Notes: generated by a model not told the origin, from the letters alone. A DNA stretch of 18,848 nucleotides from Sphingomonadaceae bacterium (GCA_016742125.1 JACVCM010000060.1:1-18848), one strand, 5' to 3'. Positions 1-9,232 are shown, counted from the stretch's first letter. Made by a program: numbers and translations.

Positions 1-445
1 CTTCAGGGTGATAGCCCGAATTGCCGTAAGGCGACGTCCCGCCGGTCCCGATCCATTTGTTGCCGCCCTCGTGGCGCTTTTCCTGTTCTTCCAGCCGCTT
101 TTTCAGCGTCTCCATCAATTCGTCCCAGCTCCCCATTTTCTCGATGGCGGCCATTTCTTCTGGGCTCAGATATTTTTCGGCGATTGCCTTCAGCCAGTCA
201 GCCGGGATATCGACGGGATTCTGGCCGTAATCGGTAAAAATGCCCTTGAAGACCTTGCCGAATACCTGATCGAAACGGTCGAGCAGCGCCTCGTCTTTCA
301 CCAGCGTTGTGCGGGCCAGATAGTAGAACTCCTCAGGACTTTGCTGGATGACGTCTGCGTCGAGCGCTTCAAGCAATGCCAGATGCTCCTTGAGCGAAGC
401 AGGGATTCCTGCGGTTCGCAATTCTTCCATGAACGAAAAAAACAC
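1..445 (-). CDS. CoxE-like VWA protein, N-terminal part (cut by window edge)
   Basis: This is an open frame on the minus strand running off the left edge, so only the first 148 residues are visible and the C-terminus is missing. I chose the GTG at 445-443 because GAGGAG lies about 6 bases upstream and the product then starts MFFSFMEELRTAGIPASL, the typical opening of CoxE/VWA-type proteins that pair with a MoxR ATPase. The visible part is charged and mostly helical in character (LKEHLALLEALDADV, then a KKRLEEQEKRHEGG stretch). It ends in a Gly-rich GTGGTSPYGNSGYHP linker of the kind that precedes the von Willebrand factor A domain, so the VWA domain itself lies outside the window. Such proteins are thought to work with MoxR ATPases in protein maturation or metal insertion. 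The moxR gene at 1976-2821 is the probable partner, but a chemotaxis receptor gene separates them. Family assignment comes from recall of the N-terminus, not from a visible VWA motif. Confidence 0.75.
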   Translation of the reverse strand, partial: MFFSFMEELRTAGIPASLKEHLALLEALDADVIQQSPEEFYYLARTTLVKDEALLDRFDQVFGKVFKGIFTDYGQNPVDIPADWLKAIAEKYLSPEEMAAIEKMGSWDELMETLKKRLEEQEKRHEGGNKWIGTGGTSPYGNSGYHPE

Positions 446-512
446 GGCCTACTCCTCGACATCGACCTTGGACCTAGTGCAGCCTGAAAATGGCGACGTC
501 AACGGGGCGTGG

Positions 513-528
513 TTAACCATCCGATAAC
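513..528 (+). promoter_or_regulatory. Candidate CtrA-type site upstream of the chemotaxis receptor
   Basis: The sequence TTAA-N7-ATAAC (513-528) differs by one base from the CtrA consensus TTAA-N7-TTAAC. It lies in the 133-base divergent region between the CoxE-like gene and the receptor gene, about 50 bases before the receptor start. CtrA controls motility and chemotaxis genes in many alphaproteobacteria, so the location is sensible. A single near-match in a short region could still be chance. Confidence 0.3.
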
Positions 529-578
529 CATATCGCTCTAGTTTCGGCTCTGGACATCAAGAAAAGGTCGGCTCGCCC

Positions 579-1979
579 ATGAAAATGGACAAAATCGAGG
601 TTCAGGACAATCACTGGATCCGCGAAACTGCAAGAATTTGCGGGGACGTTACCGTCGGTTGCGCCGAAGCGGCCGGAATTCTGGAAAAGGCGCTGGCGTC
701 GACCGACTGGCTCAAGCAGCAACATGGGCAGTTGTCCGACCTGACGCTGCGTCTGGATTCCGATATTGCGGAGGTAACGCAGGCCACCTCCGATGCACGA
801 TCGCTCGCTGATGCCGCGATTTCGAAGCTGAAGGCGGGAACAGAGACAGTGGAGATGTCGCTCGACAGCTTTTCGCAGCTGGTAGGACTCATCGGCAATC
901 TGGGTGAACATATTACGGGCTTTGCTAGTGCCATGGAGCAGGTAAAGCGCGTGTCGCAGTCAATTGACTCGATCGCGCGCACCACAAACATGCTGGCGCT
1001 GAATGCTGCGATCGAGGCGGAAAAAGCGGGTGAAGCAGGGCAGACCTTTGCTGTCGTGGCGGCTGAAGTAAAAAAGCTTGCCCTCGACACACGTCGTGCG
1101 GCTGTGGAAATTACCGGAACCGTCAATTCGCTATCCGATGAAGCTGCCAAATTTGTCGGGCAGATCGAGGATGGGGTTGCGACCAGCGGAGCAGCTCAAC
1201 AACAATTTTCCAGTTTGCAGCAATTGCTGCTGGGCGTCAGCGACGTGATGGGGCAAGTGGGTGAGCATAATCGGGAAATTGCCGACAGCACTGCGCTTAT
1301 CCATCAAGGGCTTACAGATTCGCAGCGCGTCCGGGACGCCGTGGCCGCAGCAAATGGCGAGATGTTCGCGGCGGTGGGTGATGCACACGGGCAGATAATG
1401 AGCCTGGAGCTACAAGCCAACCGCATGTTCGACAATATCGTACATAGCGGTTTTTCGGTCGAGGATCTTGAATTTGTTGAACTGGCCAAAGCTGAGGCCG
1501 ACATGCTGGTGAAAGCGGCCGAAGCCGCGATCTCAAATGGCACGCTGACCATGGATGCTGTGTTCGATACCGATTATCAGCCAATTCCGGGCAGTAATCC
1601 GCCGCGTTTTACGACCAAGCTGACCAAATGGGCCGAACAGAACTGGCAACCGATCATCGAGGATGTGAAAAGGCAGCGCCCCGATGCCATCCTGTCCTGC
1701 GTCCCCACCAGCCGCGACGGTTTCCTTCCGATCCACCTCAAAGAATATTCGCGGGCACCGACCGGCGATCTTGCCCATGACACCAAATACTGCCGAAATG
1801 GCCGGATATTGCTCGGCGGCATTGACGACATCGCCAAGGCCAGCGATCAGGATTATATGATGGCCGTATACCGTCAGGAGGGCGATGGCACGACCTACAA
1901 GATCGTACGAAATGTCTACGTACCGATATATATCAATGGCCGCCGCTGGGGCGACGCAGAGATTGCGTACGTCATCTAG
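579..1979 (+). CDS. Soluble methyl-accepting chemotaxis protein
   Basis: The product is 466 residues with no hydrophobic membrane segment, so it should be a cytoplasmic chemoreceptor. Residues about 50-270 form the coiled-coil signalling domain. The conserved hairpin tip is at about 131-170 (RTTNMLALNAAIEAEKAGE, then FAVVAAEVKKLA), the part that contacts CheW and CheA. The segment about 295-466 (DAVFDTDYQPIPGSNP, GFLPIHLKEYS, YCRNGRI, PIYINGRRWGDAEIAYV) resembles a C-terminal module I recall from other bacterial receptors, probably ligand-sensing. This places input after output, the reverse of the usual order. There is no N-terminal PAS or Cache domain. ATG 579 is followed by another in-frame ATG at 585, and the ribosome site is weak (AAAAGG around 562-567). 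The stop TAG at 1977-1979 overlaps the stop of moxR on the other strand. The ligand is unknown. Confidence 0.9.
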   Translation: MKMDKIEVQDNHWIRETARICGDVTVGCAEAAGILEKALASTDWLKQQHGQLSDLTLRLDSDIAEVTQATSDARSLADAAISKLKAGTETVEMSLDSFSQLVGLIGNLGEHITGFASAMEQVKRVSQSIDSIARTTNMLALNAAIEAEKAGEAGQTFAVVAAEVKKLALDTRRAAVEITGTVNSLSDEAAKFVGQIEDGVATSGAAQQQFSSLQQLLLGVSDVMGQVGEHNREIADSTALIHQGLTDSQRVRDAVAAANGEMFAAVGDAHGQIMSLELQANRMFDNIVHSGFSVEDLEFVELAKAEADMLVKAAEAAISNGTLTMDAVFDTDYQPIPGSNPPRFTTKLTKWAEQNWQPIIEDVKRQRPDAILSCVPTSRDGFLPIHLKEYSRAPTGDLAHDTKYCRNGRILLGGIDDIAKASDQDYMMAVYRQEGDGTTYKIVRNVYVPIYINGRRWGDAEIAYVI

Positions 1980-2821
1980 GCGTTGGTGCGACGCGCCATG
2001 AAGGCGAGTCTTTCGAACAGCATGACGTCCTGCTCGTTTTTGAGCAGTGCACCGTGGAGCGGCGGGATAGCTTTTGTCGGATCGCGCGATTGCAGCACTT
2101 CGAGTGGCATATCCTCGTGCAGCAGCAGTTTGAGCCAGTCGAGCAACTCACTGGTGGAAGGCTTTTTCTTCAATCCGGGCACGTCGCGAACCTCGTAGAA
2201 AATATCCATCGCCTTCGACACCAATATCTTCTGAATGCCCGGGAAGTGCACGTCGATGATGGCCTGCATCGTGTCGCGATCGGGGAATTTTATATAGTGG
2301 AAAAAACAACGGCGGAGGAAAGCGTCGGGGAGTTCCTTTTCATTGTTCGAGGTAATGATGACAATGGGTCGTTCGACCGCCCGAACCGTCTCATGCGTTT
2401 CGTAAACATAGAATTCCATCCGGTCGAGTTCCTGCAACAGATCGTTGGGAAATTCGATATCGGCTTTATCGATCTCGTCGATGAGCAGCACGGGCAGTTG
2501 CGGGCTTGTGAACGCCTCCCAAAGCTTCCCCCTTTTTATATAGTTCCTGATGTCATGCACACGTTCGTCGCCAAGCTGACTGTCGCGTAGTCGCGCCACC
2601 GCGTCATATTCGTACAGCCCCTGATGTGCTTTGGTGGTGGACTTGATGTTCCATTCGATCAGCGGGGCGCCCATCGCGGTTGCAATTTCCTGCGCCAGCA
2701 CGGTCTTGCCTGTTCCTGGTTCGCCCTTGACCAGCAGTGGCCTTCGCAGCCTGGTCGCCGCATTGACTGCGACCTTCAGGTCATCGGTGGCCACATAATT
2801 ATCGGTGCCTTCAAAGCGCAT
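1976..2821 (-). CDS. MoxR-family AAA+ ATPase
   Basis: A 281-residue single-domain AAA+ ATPase. Walker A is GEPGTGKT at residues 33-40, Walker B is LLIDEID at about 112-118, and sensor 1 is ITSNNEKELPDAFLRRC, which also holds the arginine pair. The early ATP-binding motif and the short length fit the MoxR group, chaperone-like ATPases that work with VWA-domain proteins to activate or insert metal into client enzymes. ATG 2821 is preceded by a GGGG-containing stretch (ACGGGGTTCGTCC). The stop on the minus strand is TAG at 1978-1976, inside the palindrome CTAG at 1976-1979 that also supplies the receptor's stop. The usual partner, a CoxE/VWA gene, begins at 445 on the same strand after the intervening receptor gene. 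The client substrate cannot be told from the sequence. Confidence 0.93.
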   Translation of the reverse strand: MRFEGTDNYVATDDLKVAVNAATRLRRPLLVKGEPGTGKTVLAQEIATAMGAPLIEWNIKSTTKAHQGLYEYDAVARLRDSQLGDERVHDIRNYIKRGKLWEAFTSPQLPVLLIDEIDKADIEFPNDLLQELDRMEFYVYETHETVRAVERPIVIITSNNEKELPDAFLRRCFFHYIKFPDRDTMQAIIDVHFPGIQKILVSKAMDIFYEVRDVPGLKKKPSTSELLDWLKLLLHEDMPLEVLQSRDPTKAIPPLHGALLKNEQDVMLFERLAFMARRTNA

Positions 2822-2881
2822 GGACGAACCCCGTTTGTTAATCGAACGGTTAATTCGTTAAGTGCGCGCTGGACTATATGC

Positions 2882-2897
2882 AACCCATTAAAGGGTT
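2882..2897 (-). terminator. Weak hairpin after the conserved hypothetical gene
   Basis: AACCC and GGGTT flank a 6-base loop directly after the stop of the 233-residue gene. There is no run of T after it on the minus strand, so it is at best a weak terminator or a 3' stabilising hairpin. It could also have no function. Confidence 0.2.
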
Positions 2898-3599
2898 TCA
2901 GCCAGCCATCATCTCAGTATGGCGCGCGGCGAGCAACTGCCACAATCCGCGTTGCTGTGCCAGAAGCTGACCCGAACCGAAGAACATGGCGCGGCGATAG
3001 CCAGCGCCGTCGTCGAGTTGCTCCGCCAGTTTGCCGCAATGGTCAACCGAGGGGAGCGTTGTCGCAGGTGCCTCAAGCCCGATGTGAAGAGCCACCTGAT
3101 CGAGCAGCGCCCGGGTCTGGTGCCAGTCAACCACGAATGCAATTGCGGCCCCGGCCGGGCATCCCTTACGATCGGACGTGGCCAGCATCTCGAAATTCTT
3201 CGATTGGCCCTCAATCAAGGCGGTAACCTTGTCTTGACCTGCCAAACGCCGGATAGGGCCGGCAGTGACAGTCAGTTCATTGAGATAGCTACGTTCGGCC
3301 GTCATACCGTCGATGGCCTCGATCAGCCATTTGCGCGCTGCGTCATCCACGATCTTGTGTGCGGCATAATCGACAATACCAGGATGTCGACCATGGGATA
3401 TGTTCATGAAATGGGCGATGTCAGCCAATAGCGCTACGCGCGCAGTCTTGGCAGGCGAGCGCAAGTCGGGCCTTTCCCCATGGCTGCCGAGGAACGACAG
3501 CAGGGGTTTGACGACGGGCAGGCTGCCGTCGGACAAAATGGTGCGCACAAAGATGTCGCCAAAAGCGTCATCCATTTGTGGCCGCGCCAGATTTTCCAT
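2898..3599 (-). CDS. Conserved hypothetical protein, about 233 residues
   Basis: I do not recognise a named family with certainty; it resembles uncharacterised proteins of sphingomonads. I place the start at ATG 3599 (MENLARPQMDDAFGDIF) because GGAG lies 5 bases upstream; an in-frame ATG at 3626 would add nine residues but lacks such a site. There is no signal peptide and no membrane span. The middle part is rich in His and Asp (IAHFMNISHGRHPGIVDYAAHKIVDDAARKW, summarised here as residues about 63-93), and His/Asp spacing of this kind could bind metal, though that is speculation. A second conserved-looking block is AGAAIAFVVDWHQTRALLDQV. It is separated from the upstream toxin-antitoxin pair by 106 bases without a clear terminator and from moxR downstream by 76 bases. 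Its role is unknown. Confidence 0.8.
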   Translation of the reverse strand: MENLARPQMDDAFGDIFVRTILSDGSLPVVKPLLSFLGSHGERPDLRSPAKTARVALLADIAHFMNISHGRHPGIVDYAAHKIVDDAARKWLIEAIDGMTAERSYLNELTVTAGPIRRLAGQDKVTALIEGQSKNFEMLATSDRKGCPAGAAIAFVVDWHQTRALLDQVALHIGLEAPATTLPSVDHCGKLAEQLDDGAGYRRAMFFGSGQLLAQQRGLWQLLAARHTEMMAG

Positions 3600-3705
3600 A
3601 TTCGCTCCGCCCTTTGGTCCATGCATCCGCTGCCGGACGCTTAAGCCTGTCGGGATAGCGAAAAGTCTTAAAAAACTGGTTTACGGGGAGAAAACTTTTG
3701 GGTGC

Positions 3706-4011
3706 CTACCAAATTCTGACTTGGGTAGCGTCGATCACCCTGGCAAATTCTTTGCTCACGCTATGCCGATCGACCATATCCACTTTCCACGGTAGGCTGG
3801 ACTCGTCAAAAGCTTCAGATATGCGCGCAAGTAGCGCAAGCGGGATCGCTTTTTGGGCGTCGATTACAAGATCAAGATCGGACCAAGGCTTGCATTGGCC
3901 CGTTGCCCGACTGCCAAATACATGCACCTGAGTGTTGTCCGGAAGGTGCCTGCGAAGAATTTCCAATACGGTCGTTTTTTCGTGGTCAGACAGATGTGGT
4001 GACCGACTCAT
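3706..4011 (-). CDS. MntA-like minimal nucleotidyltransferase antitoxin
   Basis: A 101-residue minimal nucleotidyltransferase. The catalytic signature GSX10DXD is intact: G33 and S34 in FGSRATG, then D45 and D47 in WSDLDLVIDA, with a third acidic residue D78 in WKVDMVD. In the MntA/HepT (HI0073/HI0074) family the nucleotidyltransferase neutralises its HEPN toxin partner by attaching AMP groups to a tyrosine of the RX4HXY motif. The ATG at 4011 overlaps the stop of the upstream hepT-like gene in an ATGA arrangement (4008-4011), so the pair is translationally coupled with the toxin first. The catalytic residues suggest an active enzyme. In older annotation this would be called a nucleotidyltransferase-domain protein; the antitoxin role is inferred from the partner. 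Confidence 0.9.
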   Translation of the reverse strand: MSRSPHLSDHEKTTVLEILRRHLPDNTQVHVFGSRATGQCKPWSDLDLVIDAQKAIPLALLARISEAFDESSLPWKVDMVDRHSVSKEFARVIDATQVRIW

Positions 4012-4415
4012 AGGGGCGGGCGTTGCATGAGACGCCGGAGTAAATCGGCCGCTTCGGTTAGAAAAGACGGAATGCCCTCAGTCACCTGGAGCGCCTTTGC
4101 CTCGTAATATGTATGTGACGTAATGTTGCGCATTTCGCGCCAGGTCCGCCATTCAGACCAGTCGCTTGCGACCAGTCCTTGCTCGCTCGCTGTGCGAATG
4201 AGCTCGGGAAACGTCATGCGGTCGACAGCTTCGGGGTTGGCAGATCCGGCCTCTAACGCACGGCGAAGCATTTTGTGGGCTAGATCGTAGGTAAACTCGA
4301 ACCTCTGGATCAGTCCGTCGCGGATTTGCGCGTCACTGGTATCCGTCGCGTAACGGTCAAGCCCCTCTCGGAGCCGATCAACGGCATTAACAAGAGCCGA
4401 GAAATCTAGCGCCAC
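4008..4415 (-). CDS. HepT-like HEPN toxin (HI0074-family nucleotidyltransferase partner)
   Basis: A 135-residue, all-helical HEPN-type protein of the HI0074 (nucleotidyltransferase substrate-binding) family. The family-typical helix RFEFTYDLAHKMLRRALEA is at about 38-56. The RX4HXY motif that marks HEPN ribonucleases is intact at residues 96-103 (RNITSHTY: R96, H101, Y103), followed by another Tyr. Toxins with this motif cleave RNA until Y of the motif is AMPylated by the partner nucleotidyltransferase, which is encoded next. The start is GTG 4415, only 5 bases after the rpoD stop (4423-4421), with no strong ribosome site, so translation probably depends on ribosomes ending rpoD. The alternative view, a harmless subunit of a two-component nucleotidyltransferase, cannot be excluded from sequence. 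Confidence 0.88.
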   Translation of the reverse strand: MALDFSALVNAVDRLREGLDRYATDTSDAQIRDGLIQRFEFTYDLAHKMLRRALEAGSANPEAVDRMTFPELIRTASEQGLVASDWSEWRTWREMRNITSHTYYEAKALQVTEGIPSFLTEAADLLRRLMQRPPL

Positions 4416-4420
4416 CTGGC

Positions 4421-6457
<2,037 letters not shown>

Positions 6458-6474
6458 AACTCTTATCCCCAAAT

Positions 6475-8340
6475 CTACAGACCGTCCGCATCGCGCCTGA
6501 AAAATGCGATAATGCGGTCGTCAAATGCTTTCTTCTCGGCTCGTAACCGTTGCTGCTCGGCGAAAGTCTCGTCGGTCATCTCCAAACTCGCCAACAGCGT
6601 GGCGCGTTCCAGAGCCTCTTCCAGCGCGGGACGCTGCTTCATCAGCCTGATTGCTTCACCCAATTCCTTTGAAACGTCGGATAATCCGCCGCTTTCCACC
6701 CCTGCTTCTCCACGATTGAAGACAAACACCTTGCCGTTGCTGTGGAGGAGCGCCGTGGCGACATTATACAACTTCTCGTCCAATATGGTAAGAAGGTCCT
6801 CTGTTTCAAGCGATTCTTTCGTAAAACTTGCGTCCAGCATTGCGCCCAGCAATTGCGCGTGATTCGGGTCCGGCGGAACATAATCGCTGAGCGCCTCATG
6901 GTGCCTCTGGATAAGGTCGGGATTACGCAAAAGCGCGCCGAGTACGCCCTGAACAAGGAAGTCGGGATTTTTGGCGTTGAAGCTCTTGGTTTCCGCCCCT
7001 GGTGGCAGGATTTGCGGTTTGCGCCAATCCTGTCGCAGATTTTTGCGCGCCGAAGCGGCGGGTTGGAACGGCGTGCGCGACGTTGGAGCGAACAGCCGGT
7101 CAAAACGTTCACGAAAGGCATCGGAATAATGACGCCGGATTTCGGCATCGGCTATATTCGCGATATGCGCGCCCAAACGCTGCTTCAGGCCAGCCCGGTC
7201 TTCGGGGGTATCCAGCGGCCCAGCCGCAACCTCGAAGCGCCACAGGCGGTCCACAAGCGGTTCTGACGCGTCCAGCAAAGCCGCCAACGCTTTGGGACCG
7301 GACTGTTTGACCAGATCATCGGGGTCCTGTCCTTCCGGCAAAGTCACAAATTGCAGGCTGTGTCCGGGTTTGAGCAGCGGTAGCGCCCGCAAAGCGGCCC
7401 GTATTGCCGCTTTCTGCCCCGCCGCGTCGCCATCGAAGCAGAGCAGCGGCTTCTCGGTCATCCGCCATAGCATCTGGATTTGCTGCTCGGTCAGCGCGGT
7501 GCCCAGCGGCGCGACGGCGTCGGCAAAGCCCGCCTGCGCGATGGCGATGACGTCCATATAGCCCTCGACCACAATGACGCGACCTGTCTGCCGCGAGGCA
7601 GGCGAGCATTTGTCGAGATTGTAGAGTGTGCGGCCCTTGTCGAAGAGCGGCGTATCGGGAGAATTCAGATATTTCGGCTCGCCCTCGCCAAGGATACGGC
7701 CGCCAAAAGCGATCACCCGCCCGCGCGGGTCGCGGATCGGGATCATCATGCGACCACGGAAGCGGTCATAGGGCTCTTTTCCATCGACGGCGATGAGAAG
7801 GCCAGCCTCAATTAACATTGAAGTTTCAAAGGCTTTGAGGGCAGTTTTCAGGCCCGACCTGCTATCCGGAGCAAAACCGAGGCCGAAATCGCGGATTGTG
7901 GTCGCCGAAAAGCCGCGCTTTTCAAGATACGCCCGTGCGCCAGCGCCTGCCACGCTGCCCAACTGCTGCACAAACCAGTCCTGTGCTGCAGCCATGACGT
8001 CATAAAGATTATTCGCTTTTTCAGCACGTTGCGCCGCGCGGGGATCGGGGGCAGGGACGTCCATACCGGCTTCCGCCGCCAGTTCCTTGATCGCATCCAT
8101 GAACGACAGTCCGCGCTGGTCGGTCATCCAGCGGATGGCGTCGCCATGCGCTGAGCAGCCGAAGCAGTGGTAGAAGCCCTTCTCGTCATTGATCGTAAAA
8201 CTCGGGGTCTTTTCGTTATGGAAGGGGCAGCAAGCCTTATACTCCCGCCCCGCGCGCGTAATCTTGACACTGCGGCCAATCAGCGCGGACAGGGTGATCC
8301 GTGAACGCAGTTCGTCCAGCCATTGCGGTGTGAGGGTCAT
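6475..8340 (-). CDS. dnaG: DNA primase DnaG
   Basis: A 621-residue bacterial primase that makes RNA primers for Okazaki fragments and acts with the DnaB helicase at the fork. The N-terminal zinc-binding domain shows C38, H41, C59 and C62 in CPFHNEKTPSF and YHCFGCSAHGD. The TOPRIM catalytic core follows: VIVVEGYMDVIA at about 255-266 with catalytic E259, and CFDGDAAG at 301-308 with D303 and D305. The C-terminal part (about 450-621) is the divergent helicase-interaction domain. Start ATG 8340 gives the normal N-terminus MTLTPQWLDEL. The sequence upstream of this ATG is the arm of a palindromic element with no recognisable ribosome binding site, which is odd for an essential gene. The stop precedes the preferred rpoD start by 17 bases. 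Confidence 0.97.
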   Translation of the reverse strand: MTLTPQWLDELRSRITLSALIGRSVKITRAGREYKACCPFHNEKTPSFTINDEKGFYHCFGCSAHGDAIRWMTDQRGLSFMDAIKELAAEAGMDVPAPDPRAAQRAEKANNLYDVMAAAQDWFVQQLGSVAGAGARAYLEKRGFSATTIRDFGLGFAPDSRSGLKTALKAFETSMLIEAGLLIAVDGKEPYDRFRGRMMIPIRDPRGRVIAFGGRILGEGEPKYLNSPDTPLFDKGRTLYNLDKCSPASRQTGRVIVVEGYMDVIAIAQAGFADAVAPLGTALTEQQIQMLWRMTEKPLLCFDGDAAGQKAAIRAALRALPLLKPGHSLQFVTLPEGQDPDDLVKQSGPKALAALLDASEPLVDRLWRFEVAAGPLDTPEDRAGLKQRLGAHIANIADAEIRRHYSDAFRERFDRLFAPTSRTPFQPAASARKNLRQDWRKPQILPPGAETKSFNAKNPDFLVQGVLGALLRNPDLIQRHHEALSDYVPPDPNHAQLLGAMLDASFTKESLETEDLLTILDEKLYNVATALLHSNGKVFVFNRGEAGVESGGLSDVSKELGEAIRLMKQRPALEEALERATLLASLEMTDETFAEQQRLRAEKKAFDDRIIAFFRRDADGL

Positions 8341-8499
8341 TTTTGTTCACGCGGAGACGCGGAGACGCGGAGATTTAAGAACTTAAAAACTCGGCGTGCT
8401 CTGCGCCCTATGCGTGAAATATTTCTGGGTTCACGCAGAGGGCGCGGCGTTCGCAGAGTAAATCCACTCCGCGTCTCCGCGTCTCCGCGTGAACAAAAA
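8340..8499. repeat. Palindromic element with perfect 33-base arms between yqeY and dnaG
   Basis: Bases 8340-8372 and 8467-8499 are exact reverse complements (33 bases each). Each arm holds tandem copies of an 8-base unit (CGCGGAGA) and ends in TTTTTGTTCACG / CGTGAACAAAAA. Inside, a second imperfect inverted repeat pairs GCGCCCT-GCGTGAA (about 8403-8419) with TTCACGC-AGGGCGC (about 8430-8446). The whole fills nearly all of the gap between yqeY and dnaG. It encodes nothing convincing and looks like a non-autonomous, MITE-like or REP-type mobile repeat. I recall similar CGGAGACGCGG palindromes as dispersed repeats in sphingomonad genomes. In RNA it would form a long hairpin. Confidence 0.85.
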
Positions 8500-8518
8500 A
8501 TAGTCCGGTATGCCAAGA

Positions 8519-8971
8519 TCACCCCAGCGCCGCCTTCACTGCCGCGCTCGCCTTGCTCATGTCCAACTGAGGCCCGTGGCGTTCTTTCAGGGTCGCCATC
8601 ACGCGGCCCATGTCTTTCAGACTTTCCGCGCCGAGCTCGGTCTTGATCGCTTCAATAGCCGCGCTGGTTTCGGCCTCGCTCATCTGCGCCGGGAGAAATT
8701 CCTCGATAACCGCCAGTTCGGCCTTCTCGACCGCTGCCAGTTCGTCACGGCCGCCCTGTTCGTAAAGCGCAATCGATTCGCGGCGTTGCTTGACCATTTT
8801 CTGTAGCACCTCGACCACCAGCGCGTCGTCGTCGGGTTGGCTAGCGGCGGTACGCAGCTCGATGTCGCGGTCCTTGATCTTGGCGAGGATGAGGCGGACG
8901 GCGGCGAGGCGGTCCTTTTCGCCGGCCTTCATGGCACTGATCTGCGCGGCTTTGATGGTGTCTCGAATCAT
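8519..8971 (-). CDS. yqeY: GatB/YqeY domain protein
   Basis: A 150-residue stand-alone GatB/YqeY protein. It resembles the C-terminal tRNA-binding tail of the GatB subunit of the amidotransferase that makes Gln-tRNA or Asn-tRNA, but its own function is not settled. I chose ATG 8971 (MIRDTIKAAQISAMKAGEKDRLAAVRLI), the standard family start, with GAGAGACGAC just upstream; the frame stays open further upstream but that part comes from a repeat. Family hallmarks are the early KDRLAAVRLILAKIKDRDIE block, the central KMVKQRRESIALYEQGGRDELAAVEKAE (about residues 68-95), and the C-terminal DMGRVMATLKERHGPQLDMSKASAAVKAAL (about 120-149). It lies upstream of dnaG-rpoD, an arrangement common in proteobacteria and Gram-positive bacteria, and is divergent from carA. 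Confidence 0.95.
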   Translation of the reverse strand: MIRDTIKAAQISAMKAGEKDRLAAVRLILAKIKDRDIELRTAASQPDDDALVVEVLQKMVKQRRESIALYEQGGRDELAAVEKAELAVIEEFLPAQMSEAETSAAIEAIKTELGAESLKDMGRVMATLKERHGPQLDMSKASAAVKAALG

Positions 8972-9024
8972 GTCGTCTCTCGGTCTGGAAATGAGCGTGA
9001 GGTGATACTCAATGCTCACCTTAT

Positions 9025-9116
9025 CGTCACCCTGAACTTGTTTCAGGGTCCATTTCCCCTCTCGGTCATTCGGTCTTTCGTGACACGACTGACCCTGAAA
9101 CAAGTTCAGGGTGACG
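9025..9116. repeat. Inverted repeat pair (26-base arms) between yqeY and carA
   Basis: Bases 9025-9050 and 9091-9116 are perfect reverse complements, separated by 40 bases. Each arm is itself a small hairpin: CCTGAA and TTCAGG flank a 5-base centre. Two REP-like hairpins facing each other form a BIME-like unit. I recall CACCCTGAACTTGTTTCAGG as a very frequent dispersed repeat of sphingomonads. It lies between two divergent genes, upstream of both coding regions, so it is not a simple 3' terminator. It may still affect folding or supercoiling of the shared promoter region. Confidence 0.85.
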
Positions 9117-9155
9117 GGCAGGAAGCGATAATTGTGGAAAGCGACCGACTAGCCA

Positions 9156-9184
9156 TTGACGCCACGCCAAACCCCCTCTAGGCG
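9156..9184 (+). promoter_or_regulatory. Candidate carA promoter
   Basis: TTGACG at 9156-9161 and TAGGCG at 9179-9184 are separated by 17 bases. The -35 box is good, while the -10 box matches the consensus only in its first bases. It lies 49 bases before the carA ATG, outside the inverted repeat pair. No attenuator or pyrimidine-sensing leader was recognised. Confidence 0.35.
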
Positions 9185-9232
9185 CGGTGCCTTAGCGACA
9201 TCGCCAGAACTTTTGCCCGAAGGAGCGCCACA

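Noticed and set aside
2838..2861. CtrA sites upstream of moxR (three TTAA motifs)
   Set aside because: The spacings between TTAA motifs are 8 and 4 bases instead of 7, so they do not fit the consensus.
3600..3705. Terminator after the mntA-like gene
   Set aside because: AAAAGT and ACTTTT can pair only over a long AT-rich loop; there is no GC stem with a following T-run.
8340..8499. Possible CRISPR or tandem array because of repeated CGGAGACG units
   Set aside because: Units are 8 bases, contiguous and without spacers, and the whole is a palindrome, so it is a mobile-type repeat.
8972..9103. Longer yqeY reading frame with 44 extra N-terminal residues
   Set aside because: The extra residues are translated from the 26-base REP repeat and the family start is at 8971.
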